Assembly (NCBI GenBank): GCA_910586395.1
Contig: CAJUFX010000005.1
Coordinates: forward strand, 34,454 to 98,453
Direction: 5' to 3'
DNA from: an uncultured Bacteroidales bacterium
GTDB lineage: Bacteria > Bacteroidota > Bacteroidia > Bacteroidales > P3
Length of the DNA: 64,000 nt
The notes under the pieces were generated by a model, which saw nothing but the letters and a program-made list of their open reading frames with translations, did no database searches and was not told where the DNA came from. The translations under genes and the position numbers were made by a program. Shown piece after piece: positions 41,418 through 50,399 of this stretch. Position 1 is the stretch's first letter. Every line of letters starts with the position of its first letter.

Positions 41418-42806
41418 ATGTTCGACAAGAAAACTTATACGGCGCGCAGAGCGCAGTTGAAAAAAGACGTCCAAAGCGGCTTGATAGTGTTTCCGGCCAA
41501 CGAAGAGGCGTCGGCCAATTATGCGGCCAACACTTATCCGTTCCGCCAGGACAGCAATTTTCTGTATTTTTTCGGTTTGCAGGAACCGGGCATGGTCGGC
41601 GTCATCGATGTGGATGCCGATCAGGACTGGATTTATGCCGACGATCTGACGATGGACGACATCATCTGGATGGGGCATCTGCCGAGCGTGGCCGAACAGG
41701 CGGCCAAGGCCGGCGTGCAACATACGGCGCCGGTCAAGGATTTGGTCGAATTGTTGCATAAGGCCGTGCTGAGCCACCGGCGCATTCATTTTGTCAATCC
41801 TTACCGCATGCATGTGGCCATCAAACTGTCGCAGTGGCTGGCCATGCCGCTGGGCGAACTGGCCAAAAACCAGTCGGTGGAACTCATCAAGGCCATCGTC
41901 AAACAGCGTTCGGTCAAGACGCGCGAGGAAATCGAGGAAATCGAAAAAGCCATGATCGTGGCGCATCAGATGCATACGGTGGCCATGCGCCTATGCAAGC
42001 CCGGCACCTACGAGTACCAGATTGTGGGCGCGATGGAAGGCATCGCGGCCTCCCACCACGGCGGCATGTCGTTTCCGCCCATCGTATCGATGAACGGCGA
42101 GACGCTGCACAACCATCACCACGGCCAGTTGCTGAAAGAGGGCCGTCTCATGGTGGCCGACGCCGGGGCGGAAGTGTTCTCCAACTACTGTTCCGACGTG
42201 ACGCGCACCACGCCCGTGGGCGGCGTCTATAACAACCGTCAGAAGGAAATTTACGAGATTGTCCTCAAGGCCAATGTCAATACGATAGAAACGATCAAGC
42301 CCGGCGTGCCTTACCGCGAATATCATCTTAACGCCTGCCGGACGATTGCGGCCGGCCTCAAGGATTTGGGCCTGATGAAAGGCGATGTGGAAGAAGCCGT
42401 CCTGAAAGGCGCGCACGCGCTGTTCATGCCGCACGGCCTCGGACACATGATGGGGTTGGACGTACACGATATGGAGAACATGGGCGAAAACCTGTTCGGT
42501 TACGATGAGGAAACCAAGCGTTCCGACCAGTTCGGTCTCGCCTATCTGCGTTTGGGCCGCAAGTTGGAACCCGGTTTCGTGCTGACGGTGGAACCCGGTA
42601 TCTATTTCATTCCGGCGCTTATCGACCTTTGGAAATCGGAAGGCAAATTCACCGATTTCATCAATTACGACAAGTTGGAATCCTACAAGGACTTCGGCGG
42701 TATCCGCATCGAAGACGACGTGATCGTGACCGAAAAAGGCTGTAGCGTCCTGGGCCCCAAAATTCCCAAGACCGTTCAGGAAGTCGAGGAATGGTGCGGC
42801 AAGTAG
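41418..42806 (+). CDS. pepP: Xaa-Pro aminopeptidase (aminopeptidase P)
   Basis: Metallopeptidase of 462 aa that removes an N-terminal residue before proline; it is cytoplasmic by lack of a signal. The N-terminal creatinase domain (FPANEEASANYAANTYPFRQDSNFLYFFGLQEP) is followed by the pita-bread catalytic domain. Metal ligands are visible in ADAGAEVFSNYCSDVTRT (two Asp), HGLGHMMGLDVHDM (His), TVEPGIYFIP (Glu) and GGIRIEDDV (Glu). The start at 41418 has a strong AGGAGG at 41404-41409 eight bases upstream; the upstream open frame overlaps the peptidase gene out of frame and is not used. Likely co-transcribed with the C25 peptidase. Confidence 0.95.
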   Translation: MFDKKTYTARRAQLKKDVQSGLIVFPANEEASANYAANTYPFRQDSNFLYFFGLQEPGMVGVIDVDADQDWIYADDLTMDDIIWMGHLPSVAEQAAKAGVQHTAPVKDLVELLHKAVLSHRRIHFVNPYRMHVAIKLSQWLAMPLGELAKNQSVELIKAIVKQRSVKTREEIEEIEKAMIVAHQMHTVAMRLCKPGTYEYQIVGAMEGIAASHHGGMSFPPIVSMNGETLHNHHHGQLLKEGRLMVADAGAEVFSNYCSDVTRTTPVGGVYNNRQKEIYEIVLKANVNTIETIKPGVPYREYHLNACRTIAAGLKDLGLMKGDVEEAVLKGAHALFMPHGLGHMMGLDVHDMENMGENLFGYDEETKRSDQFGLAYLRLGRKLEPGFVLTVEPGIYFIPALIDLWKSEGKFTDFINYDKLESYKDFGGIRIEDDVIVTEKGCSVLGPKIPKTVQEVEEWCGK

Positions 42807-42863
42807 TAAAGTCGAAAGCGATTTAAAGAGAGCCAATAAATTAATCTTAAAAACTCAGTAACA

Positions 42864-43436
42864 ATGAAGAAATTAGTGTTGATTTTGGGTGTGGCGGCCT
42901 TGTTGGTCGGTCCCATGACGGTAAAGGCTGGCGGCGTTTACGATGGTCCGGCCAAAGGTACTTCCATTATCGGTGCCCGTTTGGGGTTGTCGAACATCGT
43001 AGGTGCGAATGTGACTTATGACTACGCTTTGGCGCAGGTTTGGAAAGGGACGTTCACGATTGGCGGTCAGATCGGTTATATGTGGAACGGCCATTCCAAT
43101 ACTGTGAATTGGAATGGAGAAAGTTACAAACACAGTTGGAACAATCATTATTTGAGTTTCCGTGTGCGTACGACCTACCGTTTCAATGTAGTGGTGCCGC
43201 AATGGGAAGTCTATGGCGGTGTGGCTCTGGGCGGCGGCATGGATATCTGGAGCGATAATGAACGTATTTATTCGGAGGGATTCGATACGCGTCATGGTAC
43301 GGGCGGATTCTTCTCCGGCGCGTTCATCCTCGGTACGACCTATCATTTTACCGACGCCATCGGCCTGAACCTCGAATTTGACTTCGGCGACTGGGCTTCG
43401 GCTTGGGTCAACCTGGGCGTACAGATCAAGTTGTAG
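42864..43436 (+). CDS. Small outer-membrane beta-barrel protein
   Basis: Exported protein of 190 aa with signal peptide MKKLVLILGVAALLVGPMTVKAGG. The body consists of alternating strands with aromatic girdles (TSIIGARLGLSNIVGANVTYDYALAQVWKG, FTIGGQIGYMWNG, WEVYGGVALGGGMDIW, FILGTTYHFTDAIGLNLEFDFG, ASAWVNLGVQIKL), the look of an OmpA/OmpW-like eight-stranded barrel. It ends in a typical barrel terminal strand. Ligand and role are unknown. It lies 57 bp after pepP and before a strong hairpin at 43445-43480. Confidence 0.82.
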   Translation: MKKLVLILGVAALLVGPMTVKAGGVYDGPAKGTSIIGARLGLSNIVGANVTYDYALAQVWKGTFTIGGQIGYMWNGHSNTVNWNGESYKHSWNNHYLSFRVRTTYRFNVVVPQWEVYGGVALGGGMDIWSDNERIYSEGFDTRHGTGGFFSGAFILGTTYHFTDAIGLNLEFDFGDWASAWVNLGVQIKL

Positions 43437-43444
43437 TATCGGGG

Positions 43445-43480
43445 AAGCGGCGGCTCCGTATGAAGCCGCCGCTTGTGTAA
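43445..43480 (+). terminator. Terminator-like hairpin after the small barrel gene
   Basis: Perfect 11-bp stem AAGCGGCGGCT (43445-43455) with AGCCGCCGCTT (43464-43474), 8-nt loop, starting 8 nt past the stop. The T tract is poor, so it may act as a weak terminator or as an mRNA 3' end stabiliser. Confidence 0.6.
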
Positions 43481-43506
43481 GACAATCGTATAAATAACCA
43501 ATAACC

Positions 43507-44697
43507 ATGTACGGAAAATTTCAACAGTTCCTGCAGACGGAACTTAAAAACATTCAGGAAGCCGGTCTGTACAAGAACGAACGGATTATCGTGACGCCCC
43601 AAAAGGCCGACATCAAGGTCAAGACGGGGCAGGAAGTGCTTAACTTTTGCGCCAACAACTATTTGGGCCTGTCCAACAACGCCAAGTTGATTGCGGCGGC
43701 CAAGAAAGCTTTGGACGAAAGAGGTTACGGCATGTCGTCGGTCCGCTTTATCTGCGGTACCCAGGATTTGCACAAGGAATTGGAGCGTAAGATCGCCGAA
43801 TTCTTCGGAACGGAAGACGCGATTCTGTATGCGGCCTGCTTCGATGCCAACGGCGGCGTTTTCGAACCGCTTCTGACCGAAGAGGACGCGATTATCTCCG
43901 ACGCGCTCAACCACGCTTCAATTATCGACGGCGTTCGTCTCTGCAAGGCCAAGCGTTACCGTTACGCCAACGGCGATATGGCCGAACTGGAGAACTGCCT
44001 TAAGGAAGCGCAGGCGCAACGGTTCCGCATCATCGTGACCGACGGCGTCTTCTCAATGGACGGCAATGTGGCGCCGCTCGACAAGATTCTGGCTTTGGCC
44101 GACCGCTACGACGCCATGGTCATGGTCGATGAGAGCCATTCGGCCGGCGTGGTCGGCAAGACGGGGCGCGGCGTGACCGAACAGTACAACTGCCGCGGCA
44201 AGGTCGATATCATCACCGGTACGCTGGGCAAGGCGTTCGGCGGCGCGGTCGGCGGTTTCACAACGGGTCACAAGGAAATCATCGACATGTTGCGTCAGCG
44301 TTCGCGTCCCTATCTGTTCTCCAACTCCATTCCGCCGATGGTGGCGGCCGCCGCGATTCAGATGTTCGACATGATGAACGAGACGAACGAGTTGCAGGAT
44401 AAACTGCATGAGAACACCGACTATTTCGTGGCCAAGATGAAGGAAGTCGGCTTCGACATCAAGCCGACCCAGTCCGCCATCTGTGCCGTGATGCTCTACG
44501 ACGCCAAGCTGTCGCAGGATTTCGCGGCCAAGTTGCTCGACGAGGGCATCTATGTGACCGGGTTCTATTATCCGGTCGTTCCGAAAGGCCAGGCGCGTAT
44601 CCGCGTTCAGCTTTCGGCCGGTCATGAACGGGCGCATCTCGACAAGTGTATCGCCGCGTTCACGAAAGTGGGCAAGGAACTGGGCGTATTGAAATAG
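43507..44697 (+). CDS. kbl: 2-amino-3-ketobutyrate CoA ligase (glycine C-acetyltransferase)
   Basis: PLP enzyme of 396 aa that splits 2-amino-3-ketobutyrate with CoA into glycine and acetyl-CoA (threonine breakdown), or runs in reverse. It is an alpha-oxoamine synthase by VLNFCANNYLGLSNN, GYGMSSVRFICGTQDLHKELE, DALNHASIIDG, FSMDGNVAPL, MVDESHSAGVVGKTGRG and the PLP lysine K242 in TGTLGKAFGGAVGG. Sequence and length are close to E. coli Kbl rather than to KAPA or serine palmitoyl enzymes. Threonine dehydrogenase (tdh), the usual partner, is not in the window. A terminator follows at 44736-44777. Confidence 0.93.
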   Translation: MYGKFQQFLQTELKNIQEAGLYKNERIIVTPQKADIKVKTGQEVLNFCANNYLGLSNNAKLIAAAKKALDERGYGMSSVRFICGTQDLHKELERKIAEFFGTEDAILYAACFDANGGVFEPLLTEEDAIISDALNHASIIDGVRLCKAKRYRYANGDMAELENCLKEAQAQRFRIIVTDGVFSMDGNVAPLDKILALADRYDAMVMVDESHSAGVVGKTGRGVTEQYNCRGKVDIITGTLGKAFGGAVGGFTTGHKEIIDMLRQRSRPYLFSNSIPPMVAAAAIQMFDMMNETNELQDKLHENTDYFVAKMKEVGFDIKPTQSAICAVMLYDAKLSQDFAAKLLDEGIYVTGFYYPVVPKGQARIRVQLSAGHERAHLDKCIAAFTKVGKELGVLK

Positions 44698-44735
44698 GCT
44701 GCAGTGCTTTGAACGGCGGTGTCTCACCGCTTTGG

Positions 44736-44777
44736 AGCCGGTTGTCGCCACGCATGTGGCGGTAGCCGGCTTTTTGG
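44736..44777 (+). terminator. Terminator after kbl
   Basis: Long hairpin: AGCCGG (44736-44741) and CGCCAC pair with GTGGCG and GCCGGC, followed by TTTTT (44771-44775). Its presence just before 44778 argues against a GTG start there for the thioesterase gene. Confidence 0.75.
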
Positions 44778-44795
44778 GTGAAAAGAAGCGGGTTT

Positions 44796-45191
44796 ATGAA
44801 ACAGATGGAAAATGGTCTTACGGCGTGTTTGGAAATGACGGTGGGCGAGGCTGATTTGGCTTGCGTGCACGGTTCCGGCTCTTTGCCGGTTTACGCTACG
44901 CCGGCTATGGTGGCCTTTATGGAAAAGACGGCTTGCGCGTTGCTCGCGCCTTATATGGAAGAGGGCGAAACGACCGTGGGCATCGGGATGGAGGTCAAGC
45001 ACCTCAAAGCCACGGTCAAGGGGCGGCGTGTCGTCTGTACGGCGCGGCTCGTGGAACAGGACGGCCGCAAGACCGTCTTTGAGATTGAGGCGAAAGAAGA
45101 GGATGCTGTGACGATAGGCAAGGCGCGGCACGAACGGTTCAGCGTCTTGGCCGAGCCGTTCATGCAGAAAGCGGCGGCTGAAGTCAAATAA
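44796..45191 (+). CDS. FlK-like hotdog-fold thioesterase
   Basis: Small hotdog protein of 131 aa. Residues Thr35 (YATPAM), Glu43 (FMEKTAC) and His69 (VKHLKATV) have exactly the 8- and 26-residue spacing of the Thr-Glu-His triad of fluoroacetyl-CoA thioesterase FlK. Most family members in genomes without fluoroacetate act on unknown short acyl-CoAs. The start at 44796 (MKQMENGL) is preferred to an in-frame GTG at 44778 that lies in the kbl terminator. It lies downstream of kbl, an acetyl-CoA-linked enzyme, but behind a terminator, and 41 bp before the methyltransferase gene. Confidence 0.82.
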   Translation: MKQMENGLTACLEMTVGEADLACVHGSGSLPVYATPAMVAFMEKTACALLAPYMEEGETTVGIGMEVKHLKATVKGRRVVCTARLVEQDGRKTVFEIEAKEEDAVTIGKARHERFSVLAEPFMQKAAAEVK

Positions 45192-45232
45192 CCGAGGATA
45201 GCCGAATTTGGATAGATGAAAGCGGACGACAG

Positions 45233-46357
45233 ATGAGCGCAATGCGTTATATAGCCAAAACCTTACAGGGCTTGGAGCCTGTTTTAGAGCAAGAACTCCA
45301 GCGCCTCGGCATAGACGGGGTGGAGCGTCAGAACCGTGCCGTCTGTTTCGAGGGAGAGCAGGCGGATTTGTACAAGGCGGTCTATAACTGCCGTACGGCC
45401 CTGCATATCCTGCGTCCCGTGGCCGAGTTCGACATAGAAAATCAGCAGGATTTATACGACCGGGTCATGGAAGTGGCTTGGGAAAAACTGTTCGCCGTCG
45501 ATGCCGTCATCGCGTTCGACACGCAGTGTTTCGATTCGGTCTTCACGCATTCGCAATTTGCGTCGCGCCGCGTCAAGGACGCCGTCGTCGATCGGTTCCG
45601 CCGCCAGTTCGGCCAGCGGCCGTGGGTGGACGGCAAGGACTATCAGATTCGTATCGACGTCTATATGAAGCGGAACCATGTGGTCGTGTCGCTGGATGCG
45701 GCCGGGGCTTCGCTGCACCGGCGCGGCTACAAGGCCGAGCAGGGGCGCGCGCCGGTCAGCGAAGTGTTGGCGGCCGGGCTTATCGCTTTGAGCGGCTGGG
45801 AACCGTCTCAGGACTTTTACGACCCGATGTGCGGCTCCGGCACCATCGCCATGGAGGCCGCCATGATGGCGTCCGCCATCCCGGCCGGCTTCTACCGCAA
45901 GGACTATGCGTTTCTTCATTGGAACGACTACGACCCCAACCTTTGGAAAGCGACGCGCAAGGATGCCGATGCGGCCATCTGCGAGGCCGATGGGCGCATC
46001 TTCGCATCCGACATTCAGGCGCGCAATGTCGATATGGTGCAGGCCAATCTCGTGCAGGCGCGCCTGCATCATGACGTGCAGCTGTTCCAGGCCGATTTCT
46101 TCAAGGCCGACCCGCCTTGCGAAACCGGCACGCTCGTGTTCAACCCGCCCTACGGCGCGCGTCTGGCGTTGCCGGAGGCCGAGGATTTTTACCGCCGCAT
46201 AGGCGACACGCTCAAGCAACGTTATACGGGCTTCGAGGCCTATGTGCTGTCGGCCCATGCCGAAGCCTTGAAACATCTGGGGTTGCGCACGCACCGCCGC
46301 GTCACGCTGTTCAACGGCCCGTTGGAATGCAAATACTACGGTTACCGCCTGCGGTAA
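45233..46357 (+). CDS. THUMP-domain class I RNA methyltransferase (RlmL/Trm14-like)
   Basis: SAM-dependent rRNA or tRNA methyltransferase of 374 aa. Residues about 1-160 form an N-terminal ferredoxin-like plus THUMP domain (KTLQGLEPVLEQELQRLGIDGVERQNRAVCFEG). The methyltransferase domain has the SAM motif FYDPMCGSGTIAMEAAMMA and the N-methyl catalytic FNPPYGARL, as in the N-terminal half of E. coli RlmL, which makes m2G in 23S rRNA. It has no C-terminal RlmK-type half, as is usual in Bacteroidota. A second ATG three codons in is equally possible as start. Confidence 0.92.
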   Translation: MSAMRYIAKTLQGLEPVLEQELQRLGIDGVERQNRAVCFEGEQADLYKAVYNCRTALHILRPVAEFDIENQQDLYDRVMEVAWEKLFAVDAVIAFDTQCFDSVFTHSQFASRRVKDAVVDRFRRQFGQRPWVDGKDYQIRIDVYMKRNHVVVSLDAAGASLHRRGYKAEQGRAPVSEVLAAGLIALSGWEPSQDFYDPMCGSGTIAMEAAMMASAIPAGFYRKDYAFLHWNDYDPNLWKATRKDADAAICEADGRIFASDIQARNVDMVQANLVQARLHHDVQLFQADFFKADPPCETGTLVFNPPYGARLALPEAEDFYRRIGDTLKQRYTGFEAYVLSAHAEALKHLGLRTHRRVTLFNGPLECKYYGYRLR

Positions 46358-46384
46358 CGTTTAATTTTAATAACCGCCACGACG

Positions 46385-48319
46385 ATGAAAAAGATCCTGC
46401 TGCTCCTGCCGGCTGTTTTTTCGATTGCCGGCATGCTTCATGCCCAAACCCTGCAAGACGCTACGCCATCATCTGAAGAAAACGGCCCATCGCAACGTCA
46501 CGTCTATCTTTACGAAGATTTCTCAAACTCCGAAACTTATTTTGACACGGCCCACTGGGATTTGGCGACCGATACGAGTTATAAAGCCTTGTATTATACG
46601 GCGTTTTCAAATGCCGGCGGTTTGCCGCCCGAAGCCTTGTGGGGCTATGCGCCCTCTTCCGGCATGAGCCGGCGGATGTCGGGAACCTATCGGCTCGTTT
46701 CCAAGCCCCATGCCGTGCCGGCCGATGCACGTGCCTATATCGCCGTACGCTACGACTATTATGGCAATGTCGCCAGTGACAGCGGTGTCCGCAGTTTCGG
46801 TCTCTCCGCCCGTAAGGCGGGGGATGCGGACGATTGGGTATCCTGCCGTACGGTCAGCATCACGAAGAGCCTTGCGGAACCGACCCGTTTGGTGGCCGAA
46901 TTGCCGGCCGGATACCGCGGCGAAGAAGCCGTTCAGGTGGCGGTTTGTTTCCAGACACAGATAGACAAGGCCTATTATTCGCTCTATTTCGATGACATCG
47001 AATTTTTCTCCTATCCCGAATCGCATTACGGTCTGGCTTTCGCATGGCGCGGCCGGCCTTATGCGCGCGAGGCGCAGACGCTGGATTTGGGGTTGTGTGT
47101 CGAAAATACCGGCAACGCCATGAAATCCTGTAAAGTCAGTTATACGTTCGACGGCGGTGCGCCTCAGACCCTGTCGTTGACGTTCGGGGATACGCTGATG
47201 CCGGGAGAGACCTATACGCTGTCCGGCTTTAAACCGGCGGGTTGGGAAACCGCGGCCAAGGGCCATCATGCGGTGGAATTCTGGCTGTCGGAAGCCGACG
47301 GCGTCGCGTTGTCCGAGTCGGCCATAGTCAAAACCGTCAAAACACTCAGCCTCATTGATCCGGAAACCTTCCCAACCTATGCCTATAAACCGTTGGTCGA
47401 AGAGTTTTCCAGTTCTTCCTGCAGTTCGTGCAAGCCGCGGAACGAGACGCTCAAACCGGTTTTCGAGGAATTGGGCGACCGGATATCCGTCGTCAAATAC
47501 CAGATGTATTGGCCGGGCAAAGGCGATCCCTATTATACGGACGAGGGCGGTGTACGCAAGTTGTTTTACGATATATATAACGTGCCGGAAATCTTTTTGA
47601 ACGGCCGGCGCGACCCCGCGAGCGGCGGTGCCGCCGGCATGAAGGCCCGGTTCTCGGAAAAGATCAACGCGGCCGCCTGGTTCAATATGGCATTCGATAC
47701 GTTGGCGTTGGATGCCGACACCAATATCTATGTCGTGTTCAACGTGCAGTCGTCCGTGCCTATGGACGGCCTGCGCCTGCATACGGTCGTGCTTGAAAGG
47801 CAGACCGAGGGCAATGCCGGTTCCAACGGGGAGACGGAATTTCATCACGTCGCGCTGAAAATGCTGCCGGATGGCAAGGGACAGCCTCTCAGTCTTGAAC
47901 CCGATAGCGTCTATACGTTCCGTTACGCTTTCGACATGAAACGCACGTTTATGGAAGAGGCGGATGATTTGAAAGTGGTCTGCTTCCTGCAGGCCGACAA
48001 CGACAGCGTCATGCAGTCCGCCATCGGCGATGTGACGATGCGCATAGCGACGGCGCCGGATTTGCCGGTGGCCGTCGAAACGACCGCCTGGGTGTCCTTG
48101 CCCGTTTATCCCAATCCGGCTTCGGATAATCTGTATTTGAAAGGATTGCGGGCGGCTACGGTGGAGGTATTCGACATGGCCGGTCGGCGAAAGTACCGTC
48201 AGACGGGTATAGACGGTGATTACGTGTTGGACGTGCGGCATTACCGTCCCGGTTTTTATCTGATCCGGGTAACGGAAGGCGCCCGGGTCGCTTATGCCAA
48301 GATAAGCGTCGCGCGTTGA
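46385..48319 (+). CDS. Omp28-like thioredoxin-fold protein with T9SS sorting domain (1)
   Basis: Exported protein of 644 aa. It has a signal peptide (MKKILLLLPAVFSIAGMLHAQ), an N-terminal beta-sandwich region (about 35-215), a CARDB-like linker (about 220-310), then a thioredoxin-like region starting KPLVEEFSSSSCSSCKP with the CxxC pair Cys346/Cys349 and the shared block VVKYQMYWPGKGDPYYTDEGG. The end is a T9SS type A domain (VYPNPASDNLYLKGLRAATVEVFDMAGRR). The next two genes have the same layout, so this is a family of three. Probably a surface or secreted thiol-active protein; substrate unknown. Confidence 0.88.
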   Translation: MKKILLLLPAVFSIAGMLHAQTLQDATPSSEENGPSQRHVYLYEDFSNSETYFDTAHWDLATDTSYKALYYTAFSNAGGLPPEALWGYAPSSGMSRRMSGTYRLVSKPHAVPADARAYIAVRYDYYGNVASDSGVRSFGLSARKAGDADDWVSCRTVSITKSLAEPTRLVAELPAGYRGEEAVQVAVCFQTQIDKAYYSLYFDDIEFFSYPESHYGLAFAWRGRPYAREAQTLDLGLCVENTGNAMKSCKVSYTFDGGAPQTLSLTFGDTLMPGETYTLSGFKPAGWETAAKGHHAVEFWLSEADGVALSESAIVKTVKTLSLIDPETFPTYAYKPLVEEFSSSSCSSCKPRNETLKPVFEELGDRISVVKYQMYWPGKGDPYYTDEGGVRKLFYDIYNVPEIFLNGRRDPASGGAAGMKARFSEKINAAAWFNMAFDTLALDADTNIYVVFNVQSSVPMDGLRLHTVVLERQTEGNAGSNGETEFHHVALKMLPDGKGQPLSLEPDSVYTFRYAFDMKRTFMEEADDLKVVCFLQADNDSVMQSAIGDVTMRIATAPDLPVAVETTAWVSLPVYPNPASDNLYLKGLRAATVEVFDMAGRRKYRQTGIDGDYVLDVRHYRPGFYLIRVTEGARVAYAKISVAR

Positions 48320-48370
48320 TTTGTCAGTGCCTAGTTTTATTTGATTTTTAAACCTATAAAAACCAAGACC

Positions 48371-50263
48371 ATGAAGAAAACCGCGTTTGTTTTCATGTTG
48401 ATTGCCTCGTGTTGGAGCGTTGCGGCTTTTGCACAGCGCAATACGTATTTTGGGGAGGATTTCGGCGGACAGGCCATTCATAAAGATTATTGGGACGCCG
48501 ATTCGTCCGAACAATTCACGAACCACCTGTTCTTTCAGAATCTGACCTCGGCCGGCGGGGACGCGCCGGAAGCCAAGATCGGTTATGAGCCGGCGTCGGG
48601 TATGGCCGACGTATTGAACGGGACGTTTCGGTTAATTTCCAAACCGTTCGAGACTCAAGCGGCTCCGACCTATGTGACGCTTAAATATTATTATGCGGCC
48701 GATAAAAGAAGTTTGAAGGCGAACCGGAGTTTCGGTGTCGTAGCCCGCAAGGGGAACGGCGAGTGGGTGACCTGCGCGTCGATAGACTCGTTGCCGATGC
48801 GGATACCGGCCACTGTCATGTGCGCCCGTTTGCCGGAAGACTTTGAGGGTGCGGAGGACGTACAGGTGGCCGTGCAACTGATGAGTACGCGGGATAACCG
48901 TCAGTTCGTTTTCGTCATAGACGATATTGAATTTTTCTCCCTGCCGACGGATGCGTATGCGGCCCGCTTGAACCTGCTTTCTTCGTTGAATGTGGGCGGC
49001 GTGCGGCCCGTGCTGGAATTCGCGATGAAGAATGTCGGGAATACGATGCAAAAAAGTTTCACGTTCTCTTATGTTTGGAACGACGGTCCCGCTTATACGC
49101 GGACTTACGAGCTGTCGTCGGACATTGGCATAGACGAGACCGTTTTAGTCGCGCTTCGTCCCGAAGGTTGGGATTCCACGGCTTACGGATCGCATAAACT
49201 GGATATATGGGTCAGTGCGGTGGACGGTACGCCGGTTGCGGAATCCGCTTGGCACAAGCGGACCTATACGTTCCATAACGTCGCCGAATCGGACATGTTT
49301 GCGAAAAAGATCATCGCGGAACAATTCTCAAGCGCCACCTGCAGTCCATGCGAGGTTTACAACACCCAAGTGTTCAATCCGGTCTTCGAGGCGCTCGGCT
49401 CTGAGGTGGTGTTGGTCAAGTATCAGATGGATTTTCCCGGTTCGGGCGATAAATATTACCGTCCTGAAGGCGGGGCCCGCAAGGCGTATTACGGCGTCAA
49501 CAGCGCACCGAGTCTGGCGGTGGAGGGCAAATTGGTTTCATTGCCCACGTATGCCGCCAACGCCACTCTGTTCATGAATTACATGCGTGAACGGATGGAT
49601 GGCGCCGGCAAAGCGTTTTTCAATATTGTTTTCGATACGTTGGCCGTGGACAGTACGTCCAAACGATTGAAAGCGGTCTATCGGCTGGAAACCAAAGGCA
49701 ACTTGGCGAACGCCAGGCTTCAGACCGCTGTGTTGGAAAGGGAAACCACGGGCAACAGGGGATCCAACGGCGAGCAGTCGTTCCATCATATCATGATGGC
49801 GATGACGCCGGGCGTGGGGTCCGACGGCCATACCGGCGCGGTCGTGAATCTGGTTGCGGATACGGTTTACGAATTCCGTTATACGGTCGATCTGACGAAC
49901 ACCCACGTCGAAGAGTACGATGATTTGTTAGTGGCCTGTTTCATTCAGAATGAAGACGGCACGATGGAACAGGCGGCCATACAGGACGTGATTTGTACGG
50001 CGGACGGTTTGGCCAACGAGTCGGCTTGCGGTTATGCGCCCTTGGCGGTTTATCCGAATCCGGCCTCGGATCAGGTCTGTCTGCAAGGCTTGTCGTCGGC
50101 CGAAGTGGAGGTTTGCGATTTGGCCGGCCGCCGGCGGTTTGTCCGGACCGGCATAGACGGCGATTATACGTTGGACGTGCGTGATTGGCAACCGGGGCTT
50201 TATATCGTCAAAGTCCGCGAGGGACACAAGGTGTCGGTGGCCAGACTGAGCGTGGTCAGGTAA
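48371..50263 (+). CDS. Omp28-like thioredoxin-fold protein with T9SS sorting domain (2)
   Basis: Exported protein of 630 aa, paralogue of the previous gene. ATG 48371 gives signal peptide MKKTAFVFMLIASCWSVAAFAQ; an in-frame TTG at 48341 is rejected. The shared layout is a YFGEDFGG opening, a beta-sandwich, then EQFSSATCSPCEVYN with Cys324/Cys327 and VLVKYQMDFPGSGDKYYRPEGGARKAYYGVNSAPSL. The C-terminal T9SS domain is VYPNPASDQVCLQGLSSAEVEVCDLAGRR. The CSPC pair differs from CSSC in the first paralogue and CGPC in the third. A strong terminator at 50270-50318 follows. Confidence 0.88.
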   Translation: MKKTAFVFMLIASCWSVAAFAQRNTYFGEDFGGQAIHKDYWDADSSEQFTNHLFFQNLTSAGGDAPEAKIGYEPASGMADVLNGTFRLISKPFETQAAPTYVTLKYYYAADKRSLKANRSFGVVARKGNGEWVTCASIDSLPMRIPATVMCARLPEDFEGAEDVQVAVQLMSTRDNRQFVFVIDDIEFFSLPTDAYAARLNLLSSLNVGGVRPVLEFAMKNVGNTMQKSFTFSYVWNDGPAYTRTYELSSDIGIDETVLVALRPEGWDSTAYGSHKLDIWVSAVDGTPVAESAWHKRTYTFHNVAESDMFAKKIIAEQFSSATCSPCEVYNTQVFNPVFEALGSEVVLVKYQMDFPGSGDKYYRPEGGARKAYYGVNSAPSLAVEGKLVSLPTYAANATLFMNYMRERMDGAGKAFFNIVFDTLAVDSTSKRLKAVYRLETKGNLANARLQTAVLERETTGNRGSNGEQSFHHIMMAMTPGVGSDGHTGAVVNLVADTVYEFRYTVDLTNTHVEEYDDLLVACFIQNEDGTMEQAAIQDVICTADGLANESACGYAPLAVYPNPASDQVCLQGLSSAEVEVCDLAGRRRFVRTGIDGDYTLDVRDWQPGLYIVKVREGHKVSVARLSVVR

Positions 50264-50269
50264 GAGGCG

Positions 50270-50318
50270 GGCAAGCGGACGTCGCGGCACGTCCGCTTGC
50301 CGTTATCGGTCTTTTTTT
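50270..50318 (+). terminator. Terminator after the second Omp28-like gene
   Basis: Perfect 13-bp stem GGCAAGCGGACGT (50270-50282) with ACGTCCGCTTGCC (50289-50301), six-base loop, then a T-rich tract to 50318. The stem's right arm contains the -33 box of the next promoter. Confidence 0.85.
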
Positions 50319-50327
50319 ATAAATTTG
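50297..50327 (+). promoter_or_regulatory. Predicted promoter of the third Omp28-like gene
   Basis: TTGC (50297-50300), 19-nt gap, TAAATTTG (50320-50327), 72 bp before the ATG at 50400. It overlaps the preceding terminator. Confidence 0.6.
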
Positions 50328-50399
50328 CGAACTTGTATGCGGCTGAGTGGAATGCTCCGCCGGGTCAAGCAAAATAAAAACATAATAATAAACAACACC

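Noticed and set aside
46607..48526. Long minus-strand frame (639 codons) opposite the first Omp28-like gene; similar ones opposite rnr (35144-36949) and DUF6029 (54169-55869)
   Set aside because: All are opposite well-supported genes, have low-complexity Arg/His/Gly-rich translations and no promoters of their own.
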